DNA of 6,351 bases from Nitrospirota bacterium. GTDB taxonomy: Bacteria > Nitrospirota > 9FT-COMBO-42-15 > HDB-SIOI813. This document shows positions 1 through 6,210 of this stretch, one piece after another. Position numbers and translations under genes: made by a program. Under the pieces are notes generated by a model that made no database searches, was not told the origin of the DNA, and saw only the letters and a list, made by a program, of their open reading frames with translations. Positions within the stretch are counted from its first letter, which is position 1, and every line of letters begins with the position of its first letter. Location of the stretch: assembly GCA_016234155.1 (NCBI GenBank), contig JACRGZ010000102.1, forward strand, positions 1 through 6,351. Reading direction: 5' to 3'.

Positions 1-1
1 A

Positions 2-208
2 TTAGGTATAAAAATGGGCCTTGTCCGGCAGTGCAATTCTAAGTTAACTTCATACTGCATCCTTGGGAGCATAAGAGAAGTTATAGAGCATATCACATTA
101 AACCGACGAGAGAAACAGGATATAAATATAGTCGTTGAAGAGCTGATAAGTTTCGGCCTCTTTGGCCTTAAAAACCCCAAACTACCACTCGATATTGTTC
201 TGCAATAA
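2..208 (+). CDS. C-terminal fragment of a probable TetR-family transcriptional regulator (5' end outside window)
   Basis: The reading frame is open from the window edge to the TAA at 206-208, giving 68 visible residues, so this is most likely the end of a longer gene; the ATG at 14 has no clear ribosome binding site. The visible part has a hydrophobic helix around YCILGSIREVIEH, then a charged turn, then IVVEELISFGLFGL. This pattern (an LG.I..V helix, a charged loop, then a final amphipathic helix ending in GL) is what I associate with the C-terminal ligand/dimer domain of TetR-family repressors. The DNA-binding helix-turn-helix would lie upstream and cannot be seen. Support comes from context: a perfect 22-bp palindrome, typical of TetR operators, lies 52 bp downstream in front of the activase gene. 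The family call is inferred from weak sequence resemblance plus context; a different small helical protein remains possible. Confidence 0.55.
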   Translation, partial: LGIKMGLVRQCNSKLTSYCILGSIREVIEHITLNRREKQDINIVVEELISFGLFGLKNPKLPLDIVLQ

Positions 209-237
209 ATTCACGCCAGAACTACTTTAAAAAATTC

Positions 238-266
238 TTGACTTTTATATAAAATCGTCATAGACT
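238..266 (+). promoter_or_regulatory. Putative sigma70-type promoter of the activase operon
   Basis: TTGACT at 238-243 matches five of six bases of the -35 consensus. TAGACT at 261-266 matches four of six of the -10 consensus, with a 17-bp spacer. Transcription would start near 273, leaving a leader of only about 20 nt before the GTG start at 293. The -10 box lies inside the palindrome at 260-281, a layout that favours repression by steric block. A second AT-rich hexamer (TATAAA, 247-252) is too close to the -35 box to pair with it. Confidence 0.55.
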
Positions 267-281
267 GACATGTCAGTCTAT
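260..281. promoter_or_regulatory. Perfect 22-bp palindrome, probable TetR-type operator
   Basis: The half-site ATAGACTGACA (260-270) is followed directly by its exact reverse complement (271-281), with no spacer and no mismatch. It covers the proposed -10 box and expected transcription start and ends 11 bp before the GTG start codon. Length, symmetry and placement are typical of an operator bound by a dimeric or double-dimeric TetR-family repressor. The likely binder is the partial regulator encoded just upstream. A perfect palindrome without a loop is poorly suited to act as an RNA hairpin terminator, and no T-run follows it. Confidence 0.7.
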
Positions 282-284
282 TGG

Positions 285-300
285 GTGAATGAGTGAATGA
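285..300 (+). repeat. 8-bp tandem duplication spanning the start codon
   Basis: GTGAATGA occurs twice in direct succession (285-292 and 293-300). The second copy supplies the GTG start of the activase gene. A frame opened at the first GTG (285) meets TGA at 294, and the ATGs at 289 and 297 each meet a stop within a few codons. Only the GTG at 293 opens the long frame. Confidence 0.8.
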
Positions 301-3300
301 GCATCTCTTCATAGGCCTTGATGTCGGTTCGACCACAGTAAAGGCTGTAGTCATAGATCCTGTCACGGATAAGATTCTCTGGTATGACTATCAGCGGCAC
401 GAGACAAGACAACTCCACAAGCTTCTCGAATTTCTCCGCTCAATAGAAAATGAATTTAAAGGCCAATCAGAGCGGTTCCGGGTATTTATTACGGGGAGCG
501 GCGGCAGGACAGCAGCCGATTTTATAGGCGCCAGGTTTGTGCAGGAGGTCAACGCTCTCTCTCTTGCGGTAGAAAGGTTCCATCCTGATGCCGGTTCTGT
601 CATAGAACTGGGCGGCCAGGATGCAAAGATTATTATATGGGTTGATGATAATAACGGGGGTAATAAGAGAAAGCTCTCCAGCATGAACGACAAATGCGCC
701 GGCGGGACAGGCGCCGTTATTGACAAGATAGCAGCCAAACTTAATATTTCTCAAAAAGATATGAATACCCTCCGGTATAATGGTATCAGGCTCCACCCTG
801 TCGCCGGAAAGTGCGGGGTTTTTGCAGAGACAGATATAAACAGTCTGCAAAAACAGGGAATCCACCCGGAAGAGCTGATGGCCTCACTGTTTGAGGCCAT
901 TGTGCAGCAGAATTTAAGCGTCCTCACAAGAGGGAATACCTTAAGACCGCATGTACTTCTCTTAGGCGGCCCGAATGCCTTCATATCTGCACTGCAGGAG
1001 GCATGGCAATTCCATATCCCTAAGATGTGGGAAGAGAGAGGGATACAGCTCCCCGGCGGCGCTAATGCAGAAGAGCTGATATACGTACCATCAAACGCCC
1101 TGTATTATGCGGCGATCGGGGCAGTGATTTATGGAAAGGGCGAAGATGATACAGTAGGGAGGTATAAGGGGACAAAGGAATTGGAGGATTATCTCTCATC
1201 CGGAGATAAGAAATCCCATGCAAGATCAACCACCGGACTTGCAGGGGGCAACGAAGAGCTTGAGAGGTTTTTGATGGAATTTAATAAAGAACCATTCATC
1301 CCTCCGGATATTTCTCCGGGAGAAGTAGTTCATGCTTACATAGGTATAGATGGAGGGTCTACCTCCACTAAAGGTGTACTTCTCAACAGAGAAGGTGAAC
1401 TGCTTGCAAGGGCATACAGACTCTCTAAGGGGAATCCAATTAACGATACCAAGGCGATTCTAAAAGATCTGAGGGGACAGATAGAATCAAAAGGTGCACA
1501 CCTTGAGGTATCAGGTGCGGGCACGACAGGATATGCTAAGGATATGCTCAAGGAGTGCTTCAATGCAGACGTGGCCCTTGTTGAGACTGTGGCTCATACC
1601 AAGTCCGCCCTCTATTATTTCGACGATGTGGATGTAATTGTTGATGTCGGGGGACAGGATATAAAGGTAATATTTCTCAAAGATGGAAAAGTAAGAGACT
1701 TTAAGCTTAATACCCAGTGCTCGGCTGGGAATGGATACTTTCTGCAGAATACTGCCGAAAGGTTTGGGTTTGATATCACTGAGTATGCTGAAAGGGCATT
1801 TAAGGCAACGCGCATGCCCCTTTTCCACTATGGATGTGCGGTCTTCCTTGAATCGGACATAGTCAATTTCCAGCAGCAGGGGTGGGATAGGGAAGATATT
1901 ATGGCCGGGCTCGCACATGTCCTCCCAAAGAATATATGGCTATATGTGGTGCAGGAACCAAACCTGCGCAGGCTCGGAAAGACATTTATTCTCCAGGGCG
2001 GGACACAGCACAACCTTGCAGCGGTCAAGGCACAGTATGACTTTATAAAATCGAGGGTGCCGGAGGCAGTTATATATGTCCATAAATACACCGGGGAGAG
2101 CGGCGCCATAGGCGCGGCGCTCGAGGCGATACGGGTAGTCGGAGATGGGACGACAAGTTTTATCGGGCTTGATGCGGCAGAGGGGATAAACTTTACTGCA
2201 TTGAGGGATAAATCCACAAGGTGCAGCTTCTGTCAGAATAATTGTCAGAGGACATTTATAGATATTGCGGCACAATCCTCTCAACACTCCAAGCGCTATA
2301 TTATTGCCACCTGCGAGAAGGGGACGGCAGAAGATATTAAAGATGTGCAGGTAATCAAAAAAAGGGCTGACGCCCTTAAAAAGATGTATCCTGACATCTC
2401 CGAGATCGCGGCAAAAGAAGTCTTCGCCGGCAGAATTTCACTCAACACTCAACACTCAACACTCAACACTCTAAAAATAGGCCTTCCCCGTGCACTTAGC
2501 ATGTACTCCGTCGCCCCATTTTTCATAGCCTACTTTGAGAAAACAGGCGTACCGTATAAAAATCTCATCTTTTCTGACTACACGGATGAAAAGATGTATA
2601 AGGAGGGATCACGGCGCGGTGCGATAGATGGCTGTTTCCCGAGTAAGGTGGCGCTCTCCCATACCCACAATCTTCTCTACAATAAGAAGATCAGGCCTGA
2701 TGTGATATTCTTCCCTATATTACTCAGTCTCCCCTCTGAGATTAAAGAGGCTGTGGCAAGCAAGTCCTGTCCCACTGTCGCTGCAACACCTGAGGTTGTA
2801 AAGGCCGCCTTTACAAAGGAGGAAGACCTCTTCCTAAAACATGGCGTCCGGCTCCTCGTCCCACATCTCAATATGGCAGAACCGGAGCTGTTTGAGCGGC
2901 AGATGTATCAATTTGGCTCAAATCTATTCGGTATAAGCAAGAAAGAAAATAGCGGGGCTGTAGATGCCGGCTTTAATGCCCTGGCAGAATATGTGAATAG
3001 CCTCAGAAAAAGGGGGAAGGAAGTCCTTACGAGAATAGAAGAGGAGGGGAAGGTGGGGGTCGTGGTACTCGGCAGGCCATATCATAATGACCCGGGGTTG
3101 AACCATGAAATACTCGCGGAGATCCAGAGATACGGCTATCCGATCTTTACACTTGATTCATTACCGGTTGATGATGAATCAATAGACAGACTTTTTGGCG
3201 ATGAGATACGGCGCGGAGAGATAGCCCATCCAATGGAGATAACAGATGTCTGGAAGAACTCATACAACGAGAACACAAACAAGAAATTATGGGGGACAAA

Positions 3301-3655
3301 GTATGTTGCAAGGCATCCCAATCTTGTGGCTGTTGATCTCTCCAACTTCAGATGCGGTCACGACTCCCCAACATATGCAGTAGTAGAAGAGATACTGTCC
3401 GCTACCCGGACGCCATTTTTCACATTCCACGATATAGACGAAAACAGACCAACAGGGTCTATCAAGATAAGGGTGGAGACCATACACTACTTTTTGCAGA
3501 GATATGAAGAGGAAATAAAATTTCCCCTAATCCCCCTTAATCCCCCTTTAATAAAGGGGGAAAAAGAGGGATTACAGATAATAAAGGGGGAAAAAGGGGG
3601 ATTACAGAGGGGATTATTACTGGAGGCGATTGCATGCACCCATCAGCCACTCTAA
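293..3655 (+). CDS. Double-ASKHA acyl-CoA dehydratase/reductase activase (BadF/BadG/BcrA/BcrD type) fused to a DUF2229 domain
   Basis: Predicted cytoplasmic, ATP-driven electron-transfer protein. Residues 1-285 form one ASKHA ATPase domain: phosphate motif GLDVGSTTVK (8-17), ELGGQDAK (105-112) and LLLGG (222-226). Residues 348-615 form a second: GIDGGSTSTK (351-360), DVGGQDIK (451-458), LQGG (567-570). Each has the cysteine pair that binds a [4Fe-4S] cluster in HgdC-like activases: C135/C174 and C476/C515. A cysteine group follows (C644, C647, C651, C674), then a DUF2229-like region from about 728 (IGLPRALSMYS, GCFPSK with C781, VLGRPYHNDPG at 925-935, FRCGHD with C1021). The start is GTG 293, because an in-frame TGA precedes it at 290; the ribosome site is weak (GGGTGA, 283-288). 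Relatives are often about 1400 or more residues because the next gene's product is fused on. Residues from about 1078 are encoded by repeats, and a heptamer tract encodes 716-726. Family assignment is firm; the substrate is unknown. Confidence 0.9.
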   Translation: MNEHLFIGLDVGSTTVKAVVIDPVTDKILWYDYQRHETRQLHKLLEFLRSIENEFKGQSERFRVFITGSGGRTAADFIGARFVQEVNALSLAVERFHPDAGSVIELGGQDAKIIIWVDDNNGGNKRKLSSMNDKCAGGTGAVIDKIAAKLNISQKDMNTLRYNGIRLHPVAGKCGVFAETDINSLQKQGIHPEELMASLFEAIVQQNLSVLTRGNTLRPHVLLLGGPNAFISALQEAWQFHIPKMWEERGIQLPGGANAEELIYVPSNALYYAAIGAVIYGKGEDDTVGRYKGTKELEDYLSSGDKKSHARSTTGLAGGNEELERFLMEFNKEPFIPPDISPGEVVHAYIGIDGGSTSTKGVLLNREGELLARAYRLSKGNPINDTKAILKDLRGQIESKGAHLEVSGAGTTGYAKDMLKECFNADVALVETVAHTKSALYYFDDVDVIVDVGGQDIKVIFLKDGKVRDFKLNTQCSAGNGYFLQNTAERFGFDITEYAERAFKATRMPLFHYGCAVFLESDIVNFQQQGWDREDIMAGLAHVLPKNIWLYVVQEPNLRRLGKTFILQGGTQHNLAAVKAQYDFIKSRVPEAVIYVHKYTGESGAIGAALEAIRVVGDGTTSFIGLDAAEGINFTALRDKSTRCSFCQNNCQRTFIDIAAQSSQHSKRYIIATCEKGTAEDIKDVQVIKKRADALKKMYPDISEIAAKEVFAGRISLNTQHSTLNTLKIGLPRALSMYSVAPFFIAYFEKTGVPYKNLIFSDYTDEKMYKEGSRRGAIDGCFPSKVALSHTHNLLYNKKIRPDVIFFPILLSLPSEIKEAVASKSCPTVAATPEVVKAAFTKEEDLFLKHGVRLLVPHLNMAEPELFERQMYQFGSNLFGISKKENSGAVDAGFNALAEYVNSLRKRGKEVLTRIEEEGKVGVVVLGRPYHNDPGLNHEILAEIQRYGYPIFTLDSLPVDDESIDRLFGDEIRRGEIAHPMEITDVWKNSYNENTNKKLWGTKYVARHPNLVAVDLSNFRCGHDSPTYAVVEEILSATRTPFFTFHDIDENRPTGSIKIRVETIHYFLQRYEEEIKFPLIPLNPPLIKGEKEGLQIIKGEKGGLQRGLLLEAIACTHQPL
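2440..2471 (+). repeat. Heptamer tandem repeat (ACTCAAC, four full copies plus ACTC) inside the activase gene
   Basis: Copies start at 2440, 2447, 2454 and 2461, with a partial copy at 2468. The tract encodes SLNTQHSTLNT (residues 716-726), a hydrophilic linker between the cysteine group and the DUF2229-like region. Seven is not a multiple of three, so gain or loss of one copy shifts the frame. The two alternative frames stop at 2472-2474 (TAA) and 2497-2499 (TAG). A ten-base match to the same unit, CTCAACACTC, also occurs at 2280-2289. Confidence 0.9.
3523..3614 (+). repeat. Composite interspersed repeat with 30-bp tandem units at the gene junction
   Basis: The left part has two direct copies of AATCCCCCTT (3529-3538, 3539-3548). 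It is followed by two 30-bp direct units (3550-3579 and 3580-3609) that differ at only two positions. AAGGGGGATT (3594-3603) is the reverse complement of the left unit. CCCCCTTT (3542-3549) can pair with AAAGGGGG (3553-3560) across a 3-nt loop. No T-run follows, so it is not a standard terminator. The block is translated as the end of the activase (IKGEK...GLQ twice) and is also open in the frame of the next gene from 3541. It resembles intergenic repeat families common in environmental anaerobe genomes; that likeness is from memory. Confidence 0.85.
3622..3626 (+). promoter_or_regulatory. Ribosome binding site of the COG3581-type gene
   Basis: GGAGG at 3622-3626 lies 7 nt before the ATG at 3634 and just after the repeat block. 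It sits inside the last codons of the activase gene. It fixes the start of the downstream gene and suggests translational coupling across the 22-nt overlap. Confidence 0.75.
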
Positions 3656-5169
3656 CCACTCCACATTACAAGAGACCGTCCGAGAGGCTCTTAACAAAAG
3701 AAGAGCGCAATTCTACCACCCTGCTCTTTGGGGGACTTACTTATACACATGACTATCTGATTGAAGGGGCGCTAAGAGGGCTCGGATATAATGCCAGATG
3801 CCTGCCTGTCCCTGACAATAACTCCCTCGCAATCGGGAGGGAGTACGGTAACCGCGGACAGTGTAATCCGACATATTATACGGTCGGAAATCTCATAAAA
3901 TATCTCCAACACCTCAAAGAGAACGGCGAAGAAAATATCGGGGAGAGATATGCCTTTATTACCGCCGGCTCATGCGGGCCGTGCAGGTTCGGGATGTATG
4001 AAGCCGAGTATAGAAAGGCGCTGCGGGATGCAGGATTTCCGGGCTTCAGGATCCTTTTACTCCAGCAATCAGGCAGCCTTAATCAGGGCAGCGAGTCAGG
4101 CATAGAACTGACGCCAAGGTTCTTTATAACCCTCCTCAAGGCCCTCATGGCCGGTGATATGATCAATGAGCTTGGTTACAAGATCCGGCCTTACGAGACT
4201 GAGTCCGGTGAGACAGACAGGTGCATCAAGGAGGGACGTGATATCCTGTACACAGCCCTTAAAGAAAAGACCCCTCTCCGTAAAGGGTTAAGAAGGGTCA
4301 ATGGGCTCTTTTCCTCCATCCATGTTGATTATTCACGTATAAAACCTAAGGTAAAGATAACAGGTGAGTTCTGGGCTATGACAACAGAGGGTGAAGGGAA
4401 TTATCAGCTTCAGCGATGGCTTGAATCTGAAGGGGCAGAGGTCATTGTAGAGCCGGTGAGTAACTGGATTACCTACATATTCTGGGAACATATAGAGCGC
4501 GCAAGAGAACGTATGCGTGTTAAAAAGGGATCTGTGAAGGTAATTATAGGGTTAAAGATTGCAAACCTCATCTTCAATTCCTACTATAATGTCTACAGGG
4601 CTGCACTGAATTTCAGGCCGGAACCGCTTCCATCCCAGCAGAAGATAGCCGACTATGCCAGAGATTATTACAACCCCTATATCTCCGGCGGAGAGGGGCA
4701 TATGGAGATCGGGAAACATATAATGTACTTTCTCAGGAAAAAGGCTCATCTTGTTGTCTCTGTGAAACCCTTCGGGTGCATGCCGAGTACACAGAGTGAC
4801 GGTGTGCAGGCAAAGGTAGTGACAGACCTGAGGGACAGCCTTTTTGCATCCATAGAGACATCAGGGGACAGCGATGTCAATGTAAAAAGCCGCGTTCAGA
4901 TGAAGCTGTATGAGGCGAAGGAACGGGCAAAGAAAGAGGTCATGGGGATACTTGATAAACATGGTCTGACAATGAAGCAGGTTGAAGAGTGCAGCCGGAA
5001 AAACCCACTCTCAGGGATGGTTAAGTTACCCCACTGTTATACAAGCGCCGCAGGGAATTTTATTCATATGATGGGTAAAAGTTCAGCTAACCGCAGAGAC
5101 GCAGAGGCGCTGAGTATGAAAATTAATCAAATAACAGAAAAGATAAAGCGTATTGCCAATAGACTCTAA
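3634..5169 (+). CDS. 2-hydroxyacyl-CoA dehydratase D-component-like protein (COG3581 type), partner of the activase
   Basis: This 511-residue protein matches the part usually found at the C-terminus of large fused activases, and is related to the HgdB/BcrB/BcrC iron-sulfur subunits. Cysteines sit in family-like contexts: NRGQCNPTYY (C77), AGSCGPCRFGMYEAEYR (C114, C117), VKPFGCMPS (C382) and LPHCYTSAAGNF (C468). Some of these probably bind a [4Fe-4S] cluster that accepts electrons from the activase. No signal peptide or membrane helix is apparent. The ATG at 3634 follows a good GGAGG and overlaps the activase gene by 22 nt in the -1 frame relative to it, so the two are surely one transcript. 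Residues 483-493 are encoded by an interspersed repeat arm (NRRDAEA), so the natural family C-terminus may end just before it and the last 25 or so residues may be acquired. No function in a named pathway can be given. Confidence 0.82.
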   Translation: MHPSATLTTPHYKRPSERLLTKEERNSTTLLFGGLTYTHDYLIEGALRGLGYNARCLPVPDNNSLAIGREYGNRGQCNPTYYTVGNLIKYLQHLKENGEENIGERYAFITAGSCGPCRFGMYEAEYRKALRDAGFPGFRILLLQQSGSLNQGSESGIELTPRFFITLLKALMAGDMINELGYKIRPYETESGETDRCIKEGRDILYTALKEKTPLRKGLRRVNGLFSSIHVDYSRIKPKVKITGEFWAMTTEGEGNYQLQRWLESEGAEVIVEPVSNWITYIFWEHIERARERMRVKKGSVKVIIGLKIANLIFNSYYNVYRAALNFRPEPLPSQQKIADYARDYYNPYISGGEGHMEIGKHIMYFLRKKAHLVVSVKPFGCMPSTQSDGVQAKVVTDLRDSLFASIETSGDSDVNVKSRVQMKLYEAKERAKKEVMGILDKHGLTMKQVEECSRKNPLSGMVKLPHCYTSAAGNFIHMMGKSSANRRDAEALSMKINQITEKIKRIANRL

Positions 5170-5198
5170 ATTTTCTCTGCGTCTTTGCGTCTCTGCGG
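5091..5198. repeat. Inverted pair of an interspersed repeat across the 3' end of the COG3581-type gene
   Basis: The arm at 5091-5114 (starting CCGCAGAGACGCA) pairs with 5175-5198 (ending TGCGTCTCTGCGG). The outer 13 bp are perfect, and 3 mismatches occur over 24 bp. Outside the arms, GTTCA at 5081-5085 has a counterpart TGAAC at 5199-5203, offset by a few bases. The left arm and the 60-bp loop are coding sequence; the right arm is in the 57-bp gap between the converging genes. There is no T-run after the right arm, so it is not a typical intrinsic terminator, although the hairpin could protect mRNA ends. Confidence 0.85.
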
Positions 5199-5226
5199 TG
5201 AACTATTACTATGAAGGCAAGGAAGA

Positions 5227-6111
5227 TCACCGCCACCGCCCTATCTTAAGGTAAATCCCGAGATTCGCATCGGGCTCTATCCTCGGCGCAATGAGCCCCT
5301 TACACGAAGTCATGATCGTCTGCACCCCGGGGCCATGACCGGCCAGGTGACTGTCAGTATGTATTACAATACCGACCGTTACAGCGCCCTTTCTATATGT
5401 CCAGCCATAGCTTGAGTCATGGTCCTGTATAGCTACAAAATCTCCCAGTCTCAGCCTGTCAAGTTTATATTTTTTTATAGCCTCACTGTCTGATGTCTGT
5501 ATATCATAGTCACCTTTATATACATCGTTATGACCTAACCCTGACCCCATCAGCATACCCGGCACTATAGCCGTCACCGGGACATCAATCTTGCCATCAG
5601 CAGCGGCAACTATCCCCATCTTCTTTAATACGGCCGGGTCGAGACTGAAGATCTTTATCTCCGGATAGTCAATCAGTGAAAGTCCCTGACCATAGGCACG
5701 TATGAGCGCCTTGTCGTCCTGGGTAAACTTCTCAAGCGCCGCATCATCAAAGTCTGCGATAACGTGCTCCACACCTCCATGATGGCCTGTCACAACCCCC
5801 CTTGCACCCTTTGCATCACCTGATATAACTATAGCCTCATTGCCGATACATGAAAATGTATTGAATGCCCTGTTGGGGTCCTTGTTTGGCTCCTTCGGAT
5901 CACTGCTCAAAGAGACACACGGCTCTATATGATCCCCTGCGAGGCCAAAGACGGGATCGCCGACCTTGACATTGTATGTTATCCCGCCTACACTCGGCAG
6001 CAATAGACTCTCGCCTCTGCTTGTAAGTTCCCAGCCATAGCACTTGGGATATACCACACCACCCTGGACGGCAAATTTAATAAGCCTGTCTTCGTTTATC
6101 CTTATATTCAT
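5227..6111 (-). CDS. DUF4438 domain-containing protein
   Basis: The 294-residue product has the features I associate with DUF4438 along its whole length: KFAVQGGVVYP near the start, then VGGITYNVKVGDPVFGLAGDHIEP (41-64, abridged motif GGITYN...GDHIEP), VVTGHHGGVEHVI (106-118), VPGMLMGSGLG (184-193) and a C-terminal VGIVIHTDSHLAGHGPG (246-262). Conserved histidines and aspartates (GDH, GHHGG, HTDS, GHGPG) could form a metal or ligand site, but the biochemical role is not known. The start chosen is the ATG at 6111, because AGGAGG (6116-6121) lies 4 nt upstream. The frame is open further to a TTG at 6183, but that extension is encoded by repeats and has no ribosome site. The gene converges on the activase operon, so it has its own transcript; nothing visible links the two functions. 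Confidence 0.85.
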   Translation of the reverse strand: MNIRINEDRLIKFAVQGGVVYPKCYGWELTSRGESLLLPSVGGITYNVKVGDPVFGLAGDHIEPCVSLSSDPKEPNKDPNRAFNTFSCIGNEAIVISGDAKGARGVVTGHHGGVEHVIADFDDAALEKFTQDDKALIRAYGQGLSLIDYPEIKIFSLDPAVLKKMGIVAAADGKIDVPVTAIVPGMLMGSGLGHNDVYKGDYDIQTSDSEAIKKYKLDRLRLGDFVAIQDHDSSYGWTYRKGAVTVGIVIHTDSHLAGHGPGVQTIMTSCKGLIAPRIEPDANLGIYLKIGRWR

Positions 6112-6115
6112 AAGT

Positions 6116-6121
6116 CCTCCT
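6116..6121 (-). promoter_or_regulatory. Ribosome binding site of the DUF4438 gene
   Basis: On the minus strand AGGAGG precedes ATG by the four bases ACTT. This strong site decides for the start at 6111 rather than the TTG at 6183. Confidence 0.85.
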
Positions 6122-6129
6122 GTACCTCT

Positions 6130-6151
6130 GGACAGACCTAAAGGTCTGTCC
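6130..6151. repeat. Palindromic repeat upstream of the DUF4438 gene
   Basis: GGACAGACCT (6130-6139) and AGGTCTGTCC (6142-6151) form 10-bp perfect arms around AA. It lies in the 5' leader of the DUF4438 gene, 8 bp beyond its ribosome site. The sequence resembles an interspersed repeat seen in many copies in some environmental bacterial genomes (from memory), so a repeat is more likely than an operator, though binding by a regulator cannot be excluded. Confidence 0.75.
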
Positions 6152-6180
6152 CTACGCCTCTCCCATAGGGGTCCAGGATT

Positions 6181-6200
6181 CAAGGGGTCAAGGGGTCAAG
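6181..6200. repeat. Short 8-bp tandem repeat (CAAGGGGT, 2.5 copies)
   Basis: CAAGGGGT at 6181-6188 and 6189-6196 is followed by CAAG at 6197-6200. It is non-coding if the DUF4438 start is at 6111. It adds to the run of different repeat families in this intergenic stretch. Confidence 0.85.
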
Positions 6201-6210
6201 TAGAAACATC

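Noticed and set aside
391..984. Long antisense frames under the activase gene
   Set aside because: They lie opposite a strongly supported coding region with clear motifs and have no recognisable domains; they are shadows.
3542..3565. Hairpin CCCCCTTT/AAAGGGGG as an intrinsic terminator
   Set aside because: It is followed by A-rich, not T-rich, sequence on the plus strand, has no T-run on the other strand, and lies inside coding sequence.
4271..4298. Imperfect inverted repeat GACCC...GGGTC in the COG3581-type gene
   Set aside because: The arms are only about 5 bp and the segment reads as an ordinary charged linker; not distinguishable from chance.
5171..5226. Bidirectional terminator between the converging genes
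   Set aside because: The only strong pairing uses an arm inside the upstream gene with a 60-nt loop, and no T-run follows; nothing else in the gap forms a convincing hairpin.
6112..6183. N-terminal extension of the DUF4438 protein from the TTG at 6183
   Set aside because: The extension is encoded by repeat sequence (the palindrome at 6130-6151 and neighbouring bases), has no ribosome site upstream, and the ATG at 6111 has a strong AGGAGG and fits the family start.
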